Shown: in pieces, positions 53,763 through 64,000 of the stretch | How the letters are laid out: the number at the start of each line of letters is the position of its first letter | Numbering within the stretch: the stretch's first letter is position 1 | Assembly (NCBI GenBank): GCA_036365145.1 | Contig: JAEOAD010001226.1 | Coordinates: 62,001 to 126,000 of the forward strand | Direction: 5' to 3' | Source of the DNA: Orientallactaga sibirica | Lineage: Eukaryota; Chordata; Mammalia; Rodentia; Dipodidae | DNA length: 64,000 nucleotides | Translations under genes and position numbers: made by a program | Notes under the pieces: generated by a model | Databases searched by the model: none | Seen by the model: only the letters and a program-made list of their open reading frames with translations | What the model was told of the DNA's origin: nothing

Positions 53763-54145
53763 TGCAATATGTATTCTACAAATGTTTCTTATCTGTTCAG
53801 TCACCCATATGTTGATATATACATGGATTTTTTTCAACTATTTTTGTACTATGAATAGTGTCCCTTTGAAAATGTGCCTGTTTCCAATTCTTTTGGATAC
53901 ATACCTAAGAGTGAAACTGCTGAGTCATATGGTAATATATTCACATGTGCAATTTTATGAGAAACCACTAGAGAAAATGTCCTGAACCTCCTGAATGAAT
54001 CATTTTATATTCCCACCAGCATTTTTTTTGAGGTAGGTCCTCACCCTAGCCTAGGCTGACCTGGAATTCACTATGTAGTCTCAGGCTGGCCTCAAATTTA
54101 GAGATCCTCCTACCTCTGGTGTGAGCTACCAGGCCCAGCACCAGC
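53763..54145 (-). mobile_element. Old L1 ORF2 fragment with B1-like insertion
   Basis: Antisense L1: ttcttttggatacataccta, gagtgaaactgctgagtcat, tatattcccaccagca. A B1-like SINE (54026-54140, ttttttttgaggtaggtcct to accaggcccagca) sits in it, and ccagca occurs at both ends. Confidence 0.75.
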
Positions 54146-54904
54146 AAGTTATGAAGTCTCTAAATTCTCCACAAGCTCCTCACCCCTTTCCATTTTCCTC
54201 CATTTACTGTCTTGTGCATTTTAGAGCCATTGCCTGCCCTGCCAGCCCCCACTACTCACAACAGGGCTGCTCCCAGTCTTTGACTGCAAAGGAAAATAGG
54301 CACTCAAATACTTTATGTGGACAGAAGCACCAATGAAACTAAAGACTCCAGTCTGAGTGACATTGCTCCTTGTTTGTTATTTTAACATTGTTAAGTGTGA
54401 TAAATGCAACTAAATTTTTGTTTTTACTGGCTAATTTTATGTTACATGAATTTCACTTGAGCCAACAGAAAAAAGTTCAAGTAGACCCCTCATAAGAGGA
54501 ATGAAGGGAGGGAAGAAGGGAGAGCAGAGGGAAGGTAAAGAATATCTCACTCCTACTTGCAAGAATGATGCCCCCATAAGATTTAGTCAATCTCATTGCC
54601 AGTGTTTGAGTAGAGGACACATGGTGTTGTCTGCCTAATGTGTAAGCAGAGGCTTGTCACTGGCTTCAGAAGCAGTTCTCATGATTGTCCAGAGGGAATA
54701 ACCAGAAGCAGCCCTCCTCATACCAAAGGGTGAATGAAGAAGCTATAAGCCCAGACCCACCCTCAACAAAACATCCCTGCAATATCCTGAGCTGCAGGCT
54801 TAAAACAGAAAGAATGGTAGCCTGGGTTCCCCATGACTCAACTGAGCAATGATAGCCTTTAGCCCCAAAGCTGGAAGATTGACAACAAAACATACTTACA
54901 TACC
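54146..54904. other. No gene seen
   Basis: The first part may continue the old L1 (agttatgaagtctctaaatt, ctccacaagctcctcacc). A purine-rich stretch lies at 54500-54540. No gene is supported. Confidence 0.5.
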
Positions 54905-56180
54905 AAAGGTGCATATTTTTTCCCTCCCCTCCCCTTCCCTTTAGAACTCCACTCTCCATCATATCCCCTCCCTCTCTCCATTAGTCTCTTTTTTAAATAT
55001 GATGTCATCCTCTTTTACTTCTACTATGAGGGTCTTGCGGAGGTATTGCTAGGCACAGCAAGGTCATGGATATCAAGGCCAATTTCTGTCTGGGCAGTTG
55101 CATTGTAGGGAGTCGCACCCTTCCTTTGGCTCTTCCATTCTATCCGCCCCTCTTCCGCAATGATCCCTGAGCCTTGAGGGTGTGACAGAGATGTTTCAGT
55201 GCTGGGCACTTCTCCATCCCTTCTTCTCAGCACTATGTTGCCTTTTGGATCATCCCAGTGGTCATCGCCATCTGAAAAAGAGAAGCTTCTCTAACCAGAA
55301 GTGAGAGTAGCATTAATATGTGAATATGAGCATTAAGTGTAGTATTTTCCGGGCAGCTTGGTGGGAATAGTATATACATTTAGATAAGGGCATGCTTTAT
55401 ACCCCTAAGGCTTATGACCTTACCTACCATAGACTTTGCTTAGGTTTTTCAGTACCAGGTATGTATTCCCTCCCGTAGAGAGGGCCTTCAGTCCAATTAT
55501 AGAGCAGTTGGTTACCCCATGAGTAGACATGCCACTATTGCACCTGTTCAGTCTTTGGGCCTGTCTGGCCAAATTTGAATATTCAGCGTCCACTGTTTTC
55601 ACTGCTGATGACTTCTGTCTCCCATACTCTGCATGCAGTGCAGCTTTTTCCAGCTTTCAGTTGGCTGGTCTACAGGGAGAAGGTTTTCTGCTCAGCACCA
55701 GCTTGCTTTCTCAGTGACCTTGCCTCTCAGGCAAGAGATGTCTTCAGCAATAGGGTCTTACTATCTGTTTCTCAGGGGAAACCAAGGGCTTTGGCAAAAG
55801 CCTTTAATGTTTTGGAGGCTACCGGGACCTCCTTGGCCAACAACTCACTGGAAGGTATCCCATCCCAGGTACTGAAAATTTTCTAGTAACAGTCTACAGC
55901 TTCTAGATGTACCATTATTCAAAAAGTAGTTTTACATAAGTCTTATTCACAATCTTTTGAAATTAGATTGACCCTCCCTTGCCCTTCTTTTATGCATTCT
56001 CTACCCATGGCCTTGGTTAGGCCATTCCCCTCCTTGTAATCAGTCCTTCCACTTACATATGTGCAATACCATACACTTCAGTTCTTCCCTTTCCTCCGTC
56101 CCTTATAGCCTTTTACCAGCTTACTGGTTTCTGGTACCAATTTTTGGTTCCAGTTCACACACAAGTCTGTGTATTTGTAG
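54905..56180 (-). other. L1 3' UTR with G-rich polypurine tract
   Basis: Shares its sequence with the L1 3' UTRs at 28.5-31.8 and 43.3-44.8 kb. Close to its end (54922-54939) the - strand carries GGGAAGGGGAGGGGAGGG, four G-runs with one- or two-base loops. Confidence 0.88.
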
Positions 56181-59100
56181 CTAGGATCCACATATGAGAG
56201 AGAACATGTGACGTTTGGCTTTCTGAGCCTGGGTTACCTCACTTAGTATAATCCTTTCCAGATCCATCCATTTCCCTGCAAATTTCATAATTTCATTTTT
56301 CTTTACCGCTGAGTAGAACTCCATTGTGTAAATGTACCACATCTTTATTATCCATTCATTTGTGGTGGGACATCTAGGCTGCTTCCATTTCCTAGCTATT
56401 GTGAATAGAGCAGCAATAAACATGGTTTTGCAAGTATCTCTAAGGAAGTGAGAAGAGTCTTCTGGATATATGCCTAGGAGTGCTATAGCTGGATCATATG
56501 GTAAATCTATTTCTAGCTGTCTCAAAAACCTCCACACTGATTTCCACAATGGTTGGACCAGGTTACATTCCCACCAACAGTGTAGAAGTGTTCCTCTTTT
56601 TTCCGCATCCACGCCAACACTTATTGTCATTTGTTTTCTTGATGGAAGCCATTCTGACAGGAGTGAAATGGAATCTCAAAGTGGTTTTAATTTGCATTTC
56701 CCTGATGGCTAAGGATGTGGAACACTTTTTCAGATGTTTATATGCCATCTGAATTTCATCTTCTGTGAATTCTCTATTTAGTTCCATAGCCCATTTTTTA
56801 ACTGGGTTGTTTGAATTCTTATTATTCTGTTTTTTGAGTTCTTTGTATATTCTGGATATTAATCCTCTGTCAGATGTATAGCTGGCAAAAGATTTTCTCC
56901 CATTCTGTAGGTTGTCTTTTTGCTCTACTCACAGTGTCCTTTGCTGCACAAAAGCTTTGTAATTTCATAAGGTCCCATTGGTTGATTAGTGATTTTATTC
57001 GCTGAGCAATTGGGGTTATATTCAGAAAGTCCTTACCCATGCCAATATGTTGAAGGGTTTCCCCTACTTTTTCCTCTAGCAGGTTCAGAGTTTCAGGTCT
57101 GATATCAAGGTCCCTGATCCATTTGGATTTGACTCTTGTGCATGGAGAAAGACAAGGATCTATGTTTATCCTTTTACATACCGATGTCCAGTTTTTCCCA
57201 ACACCACTTGTTAAAGAGGCTATCTTTTCTCCAATTAATATTTTTGGCATTTTTGTCAAAAATCAGGTGGCTGTAGCTGCTTGGATTAATATTTGGGTCT
57301 TCTATTCTGTTCCATTGATCTACCTGTCTGTCCTTGTGCCAGTACCATGCTGTTTTTGTTACTATGGCTTTGTAATATAACTTAAAATCGGGTATGGTTA
57401 TACCACCTGCCTGATTTTTGTTTCGCAAAAATTGTTTTGGCTATTCGAGGTTTTTGTGTTTCCAGATGAATTTTAGGATTGTTTTTTCTATTTCTGTGAA
57501 GAAAGCTATTGGGATTTTAATAGGGATCGCATTAAATGTATAGATTGCTTTTGGTAAGATTGACATTTTCACAATATTGATTCTTCCAATCCAGGAGCAT
57601 GGGATGTCTTTCCATTTCCTTGTGTCTTCTGTTATTTGTCGCTCGAGTTTTTTAAAGTTCTCATTGTAGAGATCCTTCACTTCCTTGGTTAAGTTTATTC
57701 CAAGGTATTTTATTTTTTTGAGGCAATTGTGAATGGGAGAGATTCCCTGATTTCATCCTCTGCACGTTTGTTGTTAGTATATAGAAAAGCTACTGATTTC
57801 TGTGTGTTTATTTTGTATCCTGCTACATTTCTAAAAGTGTTTATCAGCTCTAACAGTTTGCAGGTAGAGACTTTAGGGTCTGTTAGGTATAGAATCATAT
57901 CGTCTGCAAATAATGATAATTTGATCTCTTCCCTTCCGATTTGTATCCCCTTTATGAGTGTCTCTTGCCTTATTGCTGTGGCTAAGACTTCCAGTACTAT
58001 ATTAAATAGTAGTGGGGAAAGTGGACACCCTTGTCTTGTTCCTGAATTTAGAGGAAAAGCTTCAAGTTTTTCCCCCATTTAGTATTATGTTGGCTGTAGG
58101 TTTGTCATAAATAGCTTTTATTATGTTGAGATATGCTCCTTCTATTCCCAGTTTCTGTAATACTTTCACCATGAAGGGGTGTTGGATTTTGTCAAATGCC
58201 TTTTCTGCATCTATTGAGATGACCATATGATTTTTGTCCTTCAGACCATTTATATGGTGTATTACATTTATAGATTTGCGTATGTTGAACCATCCCTGCA
58301 TCTCTGGGATAAAGCCTACTTGGTCAGGGTGAATAATCTTTCTGATAAATTCTTGTATTCTGTTTGCCAGTATTTTGTTGAGAATTTTTGCATCCATGTT
58401 CATGAGGGAGATTGGTCTATAATTTTCTTTTTTTGATCTGTCTTTGTCCTGTTTGGGTATCAGGGTGATGCTGGCTTCATAGAAGGATTTTGGTAGAGTT
58501 CCTTCCTTTTCTATTTTATGGAAAAGTTTGAGAAGCATTGGCATTAGATCCTCCAGGAATGTCTGGTAAAATTCAGCAGTGAATCCATCTGGGCCTGGGC
58601 TTTTTTTAGTTGGGAGACTTTTTATAACTGCTTGAATCTCTGTGGTTGTTATAGTTCTATTTAAATGGTTTATCTCTTCTTGATTTAATTTTGGTAGGTC
58701 ATATGAATCAAGGAATTCATCCATTTCTTTCAGGTTTTCAAACTTAGAGGCATACATATTCTTAAAGTATGTCCGTATGATTTTCTGAATTTCTTTGGTA
58801 TCTGTTGTGATGTTGCCTTTTTCATCTCTAATTTTATCAATTTTTGTCTCTTCTCTCTTTCTTTGGTCAGATTTGCTAAGGGTTTGTCAATCTTGTTTAT
58901 CCTTTCAAAGAACCAACTCTTTTTTCATTGATCTTTTGATTGTTTTTTTGGTTTCCATTTCATTAATTTCTGCCCTAACCTTTATTATTTCTTCCCGTCT
59001 ACTAATTTTTGGTTTGCCTTGTTCTTCTTTTTCCAAGGCCTTAAGGTGAAGCATTAAATTGTTTAGTTGTGAACTCTCCAATTTCTTAATATATGCACTT

Positions 59101-59996
59101 AGGGCTATAAATTTCCCTCGTAGGACTGCCTTCATTGTGTCCCAAAGGTTTTGGTATGTTGTATTCTCATCATCATTTGATTCTACGAATTTCTTGATTT
59201 CCTTTTTAATTTCTTCAATGACCCATACATCATTCAATAAAGTGCTGTTTAGTCTCCATGAGTTTCTGTATGCTCTGTATATTTTCTTGTTGCTGATTTG
59301 CAGTTTAATCCCATTGTGGTCAGACAATGTACAAGGGATTATTTCAATTTTCCTGTATTTGTTAAGATTTGATTTGTGTCCTAGTATATGGTCTATTTTA
59401 GAAAATGTCCGTGTGCTGCTGAGAAAATGTATATTCTGCAGCATTTGGATGGAATGTTCTGTAAATATCTGTTAGGTCCATTTGTTCCATGGTATCATTT
59501 AATGCAGATGTCTCTCTGTTTATTTTTTGCTGGGTAGACCTGTCAAGTGATGAGAGGGGTATTGAAGTCCCCACTACTATTGTGTTAGGAGATATCTCTG
59601 ACCTTAATTCTAATAGTGTTTGTTTGATGAAATTGGGAGCCCCCATGTTAGGGGCATATATGTTTAGGATTGTAATGTCCTCCTGTTGGACTGTTCCTTT
59701 AATCAGTATAAAGTGACCTTCTTTATCTTTCCTCACAAATGTTGGATTGAAGTCTATCTTGTCAGAAATTAAAATAGCAACCCCTGCTTTTTCTAGGCCC
59801 ATTTGCTTGAAATACTTTTTCCAACCTTTCACCCTAAGGAGGTTTCTATTTTTATTGAGAGATGAGTTTCCTGGAGGCAACAGATGGTAGGATCCTGCTT
59901 TTTAATCCAGTCTGCAAGTCTCTGTCTTTTGATAGGGGCATTGAGACCATTGATATTAAGAGTTATTATTGACATATATGTGTTTATTCTCACCAT
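56181..59996 (-). pseudogene. L1 ORF2 pseudogene
   Basis: From ATG at 59996-59994 to the SLICGS end at 56181, 3,816 bp. The endonuclease (LNINGLNAP-type start, CLQETHL region near 59870, NTIVVGTSIPLSS with one change near the catalytic area, SDHNGIKLQ near 59320) is followed by RT ([69 protein letters not shown]). The C-terminal region with a cysteine-rich segment follows ([19 protein letters not shown], near 56580). The frame changes at about 59400, 58900, 57690, 57430, 57200, 56870 and 56600. It still reads nearly end to end across frames, so it is a fairly young copy. Confidence 0.93.
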
Positions 59997-60069
59997 TCTT
60001 CTTATTTTTAGTTTTTCCTGTTTTCCCTTTACTCACTTGTTTTAACTGTTATTTGAGTATGGTTTATTT

Positions 60070-61113
60070 TTTCCTATTTCCTGATGTGTGTGCTTTGCTT
60101 TCTCCTCAGCATGAATGATTCCTGCAAGTATTTTCTGTAGAGCTGGTTTAGTTGCCAAAAATTCCTTTAGCCTGTCTTTGTTGTGGAATGTCCTTATTTC
60201 TCCATCTATTTGGATAGATAGTTTTGCAGGATAAAGTAATCTCGGTTGACAGTTTTTATCTTTCAGAACTTGAATACATTACTCCAGGCCCTTCTGGCCT
60301 TTAAAGTTTGTGTTGAGTAATCTGCTGTGAGTCTGATGGGCTTCCTTTGTAGGTCACTTGCTTTTTCTCTCTAGCTGCTTTCAATATATTTTCTTTGGTT
60401 TGTATGTTTGGTAGTTTAATTATAATATGGCGGGGAGAGGTTCTTTCCAGGTTTTGTCTGTTTGGTGTTCTAAAGGCTTCCTGTATCTGCATTGGCATCT
60501 CTTTCCCAATTTGGGGAAGTTTTCTCTATGATTTTGTTGAAAACACCTACTATGCCTTTGGAGTGAAATTCTTCTCCTTCTACTATCCCTTGAATTCTTA
60601 TGTTTGATCTTTTCATAGTGTCCCGAATATCCTGTAATTCCCATTCATACCTTCCTATTATTTTGTCTTTCTCTCTGTTGGACTGTATTAGATCAGCTAC
60701 TTGGTCTTCTAGCTTTGATATCCTGTTCTCTCCTTCGTCCATTCTACTAGAGAGATTTTCTACAGAGGTTTTAATTTCACTGACTGTGTTCTTTATTGCT
60801 AGCATTTCTGAGTGGGTTTTCTTTATTCTTTCTATTTCCGTATTTATGTCTAGTATTGACCTCCTTATTTCATTAAATTGGTTTTCTGTGTTTTCTTTGA
60901 ATCCTTTGATTTCTTCTTTGAGGTCTTTGAACCCTTTCATTTCCTCTTTGAGTTCTTTGAACATAATTATAATCATTCTTTTGAAATCTTTCTCGGGGAT
61001 GTCCTCTAAGTCAGCCTCACTGAAGGTCATTTCTGATATATTAATACTTTTGGTGGATTTATATTGTCTGGATGTTTTGTGTTTCTTGTATTGTAATGTA
61101 GAGATCTTTGCAT
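60070..61113 (-). pseudogene. L1 ORF1 pseudogene
   Basis: Starts MQRSLHYNTR at 61113. After an early frameshift near 61030, a long coiled-coil follows (EMKGFKDLKEEIKGFKENTE, EIERIKKTHSEM, heptads to about 60650). Then come the RRM-like domain (NIRIQGIVEGEEF, HIIIKLPNIQTKENILKAAR) and the C-terminal domain (SDSQQITQHKL, then another frame). It encodes the trimeric RNA-binding chaperone of L1 and is broken by at least three frameshifts. Confidence 0.9.
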
Positions 61114-62236
61114 CTTGAATTAATTTAATGCTTGGGTTTTCTAAATATCTGCAGTAATGTTAGATGTATCAATCAATCTGATATTATATGTCTTCAGTGT
61201 AGGAGTTAAAGGTGTTAAGTGTGGTTCTTAAGGCTCTCAAAGTAATCACAGAAGTGACCCTTGCCTGCTATGAGATTATCAAGTGGGGTGAATGGAACAG
61301 AATACAGTCAAGATCCAAAAATTTAACTCAACAATGTACCCCTTCAATGATATACAGCACAGAGTATTTGTGCAAAAGCAGGTATTATGACAAAGTCACA
61401 GTTCCCTAGGATATGTGTTAGCCCACGCCCTTAATCCTGTCAGCTGGGAGGCTAAGATTTCTGATCTGTAGAGAGTTCCAAGGTCAGCTTGTGATCAAGA
61501 GAGACCCTTCCCCAATGAATGACAGAGGAGGAAACAAATCAGGAAGCAACAAATGAGCAGCCTAGAAAATAGCTTATTTAGGAATGTCAGATCTGACCAT
61601 CCAACAGGATTATATACCAGGCTTATTTGTTGGGTACTAACCTAGTGAAAACCAAATTACCTTTTGGAACGGGTTTGATCACAGCTATGCTGCCCGGCTG
61701 CTTGGTTCCTTTGCTGTGACGTGGATTCAGGAGATCAGCTGCGTTTGTGGGTCTCTGCTTTCCCTGCGCCCAATGCTGCTGGCGAGCTCTTTCCCAAGTC
61801 TCTGTTGCTCGCCGTACTTGCACTCGTGGTGGGGGAGGGGAGGCTGTGAGTGGCGGCTGAAGTCCGTCTGTTCCTCTACGCGATCCTCTTCCTCACAAGC
61901 CTCTTTGTTGGTCTCTACTGTCCTCCTTCCACGCTTCTTGAGATTGTGAGGAGGCGGTGTGAGTGGAAAATTCTCCTCGCCTGCCTTTAAAAGTTCTGCA
62001 GATCAGCTGTCCAGGCGGTGCCTAGCCGCGCCGCCGCCGCAGCAGCTGCGGCGGCTGTGGAGCCGCTTCTGTGGGCTCCAGACGCTCTGGAACTTTCCTA
62101 CTTCTCTGCTGGGCTTGAAAGTTTACTATGTATCTCACTTTTTAGTAGACAAGTGTATTTTGCTGGGGTTTATTTTGCTTTTGTTCGCTACCCTCTTTTG
62201 GCGAGGTTCCTATGTCGCCATCTTAACCGGAAGTCC
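61114..62236 (-). promoter_or_regulatory. L1 5' UTR / promoter
   Basis: CpG- and GC-rich at its outer end (61950-62080, with gccgcgccgccgccgcagca on the + strand), unlike the AT-rich surroundings. The extreme 5' end on the - strand reads cttccggttaagatggcgac, containing an ETS-type CTTCCGG and the YY1-type core AAGATGGC, as expected of an L1 internal promoter. Confidence 0.8.
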
Positions 62237-62400
62237 TCATGAATTCCCTTCTTCAATCTTTAACACTCATGTATGTAGGAAAAATTATTCCATGGGAATT
62301 GATGAATATGCAAACGACTGGCAATACATACACAGTCAATTATAATTAAATTTATCATGCTTCTACCCTACTCTGACTCATTATGAGGAGGTAAGTTTAG

Positions 62401-62655
62401 GCTTCAGAGATAGTTTAGTGGTTAAGGCGCCTGCCTGCCAAGCCTAAGAATGCCCATTCAATCTCAGGTCCCACCTTTAGCCAGGCACAAAAGTGAAGCA
62501 AGGGTGCAATGCTGCCCTTGCCCACAAGAGGATGCATGCATGTGGAATTCATTCACAGAAGCTGAAATGGCCCTGGCACACCCATTCTCTCTCTCTTTGC
62601 CTCTTTCTCTCTCTCTCTGTTTCTCTATTTCCCTCCTTGTCTCAAAAAAAATCTG
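62401..62655 (+). mobile_element. tRNA-derived SINE
   Basis: Head ggcttcagagatagtttagt, ggttaaggcgcctgcctgcc, CT-rich tract at 62586-62640 and A8 tail. Confidence 0.93.
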
Positions 62656-63414
62656 TTGAACTAAGGCATAGCCTCCCATAGTCACACCCGAAGCGTCTAA
62701 ATTTAAATAGTCCAAAAAGTCATGTAACACTGGAGTTCCAAATGCTCAGATCCCATCTGCTAAGTTGAGGAAAGCCTAAGTGTTTGGATACATGTGGAAG
62801 TTAAATGAGGTCATGATTTACAACATCCAGTACCTTTAACTGTCTGTGGTGAAGGTGTGATCCTTCTTTTATTCTGCTCTTTTCCTACTCAGGAGCTTCC
62901 AAATTAAAAAAAAAAAAAAAGATAATATATCCACCCATCTACCATATCTAGTAAACAATGATCTTTGATTTTGGCTCCAATTTCTCCTTTAACTTCACCA
63001 TATACATTTCCCCTTAGTCTCCCTTTCCTCTGAAATTATCTGCCTCATCTAACTGCTTGTTCCTGCAATTACTCTTTTGACTCATCCTCCCCAGACTCAA
63101 GCTTCTTCAGAGACCATGCCCACCACTCACCTGCAGCCATCTGTCTTTGTAACTGAGCACTCACTGTGCCCCAGTCCACAGAGCCTGGGCTGGCAGTGCT
63201 TAGTGGGTACAGGGTAGCTCAATATCAGGTGTCTGACTCCTCACCAGCACACACCACATTTCTTACAGGCAGGGACACCACTGTGTTTCCACTCCTCTTC
63301 CTCTCCACTGGACAAATTAATTCATTTTCTTTGTATTTACTTTGAAAATTGGGCAAGGCATTCTTTCTTAAATGTGTCATAACTAAATAAGACAATGCCT
63401 TTCTGAAGATCTTT
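62656..63414. other. No gene seen
   Basis: Pyrimidine-rich in part. No gene or repeat is supported apart from an A15 run at 62906. Confidence 0.55.
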
Positions 63415-63640
63415 TTTAATATTCTACATACTTATTTGAGAGAGATAGAGAGGGAGAGGTAGAGAGAGAAAGAGGCAAATAGAAAGTCTGGGCATGCCAG
63501 GAACACTAAGGCCACTGTAAATAAGCTCTGGGTGCATATTCCATGTTCTGGATTCTGCTTAAAGTGGGTACTGGGGAATCAACATGGGTGGTTTGGCTTT
63601 GCCAGCAAGCGCCTTAACCACTGAGTCACCTCTCCAGCCC
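63415..63640 (-). mobile_element. tRNA-derived SINE
   Basis: Antisense: GA-rich tract at 63440-63475, ending ccactgagtcacctctccag followed by ccc. Confidence 0.92.
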
Positions 63641-63924
63641 AAGTCCTGTTATATTTATGAGCCATAAAAATAAATTCTATGATCAAAAACTGTTTTCAAA
63701 AGGAAGATAAATGGAATATTTCTGTAAAATAAACATTTCTGAGGGCATACATGTCATCAAACTGTCTGGTGAGGCTCTGCTGCATGGAATGTAACAGGGT
63801 AAGCTGTTTTTCACAACACAAGAGCTCAATATTAAACTATGTAATCTTCTTGTCCTGTCACTTCAGCAAATTCTTTGAATTCAATGACTGCTAGGCCTCA
63901 TATCTAAAAAGATGAAAGGACTCA

Positions 63925-64000
63925 TGATCACAATGATAATCATGTTTCCCCAGGACTCATCTGTAACACAATGAGAAACCTGTCTCCTCAGGCCTCATCT
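63925..64000 (-). repeat. Start of an inverted minisatellite array
   Basis: Reverse-complemented, this reads as two monomers of the 12.4-17.1 kb satellite: agatgaggcctgaggagaca, cattgtgttacagatgagtc, ctggggaaacatgattatca. It runs off the window edge, so the array length is unknown. Confidence 0.93.

Larger units (their letters stand above)
54905..62236 (-). mobile_element. Near full-length LINE-1
   Basis: Read on the - strand: 5' UTR (62236-61114), ORF1 (61113 to about 60070), ORF2 (59996-56181) and 3' UTR (56180 to about 54905). All parts are present at usual size (about 7.3 kb), but both ORFs carry several frameshifts and stops. No target-site duplication was found by eye. Confidence 0.93.

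Noticed and set aside
53478..53985. His- and Thr-rich open frames of 126-129 codons
   Set aside because: They arise from the (CAC/CAT)n trinucleotide repeat plus an old L1 fragment, and two frames are open over the same repeat.
54905..62236. An intact, retrotransposition-competent L1
   Set aside because: Although near full length, ORF1 and ORF2 both change frame several times, so it cannot encode complete proteins.
61959..62345. 128-codon open frame near the CpG-rich block at 62 kb
   Set aside because: It lies antisense over the L1 5' UTR, and the open frame comes from GC-rich composition. The block is better explained as the L1 promoter than as a cellular CpG island gene.

Overview
The window is mammalian, and specifically rodent. 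It is AT-rich, CpG-poor and packed with interspersed repeats. Two SINE families recur. One is B1-like (7SL-derived), with the hallmark end 'cctacctcgaaaaacc'. The other is tRNA-derived, with the head 'ggctggagagatggcttag', a B-box-like 'ggttcgattcc' relative and a CT-rich, A-rich tail. This pair looks to me like the SINE complement of a jerboa-type rodent (Dipodoidea). That placement is an inference from memory of repeat style, not a search. Only one cellular protein gene is supported.

Region 1 (1-9.3 kb) is a KRAB zinc-finger gene on the + strand. A 127-bp KRAB-A exon (48-174), a 93-bp KRAB-B exon with a GC donor (3055-3147) and a large terminal exon (5900-8928) join in consistent phase. The last exon encodes 33 full 28-residue C2H2 units, 27 of them with all four zinc ligands. 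Decayed finger sequence continues past the stop. The first coding exon and promoter lie to the left of the window.

Region 2 (12.4-17.1 kb) is a 4.7-kb array of a roughly 38-bp minisatellite, interrupted by two SINEs. The last ~76 bases of the window (63.92-64.0 kb) are the same minisatellite in the opposite orientation, so a second, inverted array begins there.

Region 3 (17.1-24.1 kb, - strand) is a betaretrovirus-like endogenous provirus: LTR, PBS, gag, dUTPase-protease with G-patch, pol, an env with most of the surface subunit missing, polypurine tract, LTR. Gag, pro and pol lie in three successive -1 frames, with a canonical slippery heptamer at gag-pro and a candidate at pro-pol. It is broken by one in-frame stop in gag, at least two frameshifts and one stop in pol, and the env deletion. 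Its LTRs differ in length (175 and 307 bp), and no target-site duplication is visible.

Region 4 (24.1-31.8 kb, + strand) is a degraded LINE-1 that starts abruptly inside ORF1 at the provirus edge. It carries two B1-like SINEs. A complete 2.0-kb MaLR-type LTR element with a perfect 5-bp target duplication sits in its 3' UTR.

Region 5 (31.8-54.9 kb) is gene-poor sequence with SINEs, old L1 and MaLR fragments, microsatellites and a local ~0.6-kb tandem duplication (46.4-47.65 kb).

Region 6 (54.9-62.2 kb, - strand) is a near full-length but frameshifted L1. It has a CpG-rich 5' UTR ending in a YY1-like motif, a coiled-coil ORF1, ORF2 and a 3' UTR ending in a G-quadruplex-type polypurine tract. 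SINEs and the inverted minisatellite close the window.

Nothing here is a wholly new gene system. The most unusual features are the homogenised finger array lying beside a satellite that recurs in inverted orientation, and the provirus with its asymmetric ends and duplicated late domains.
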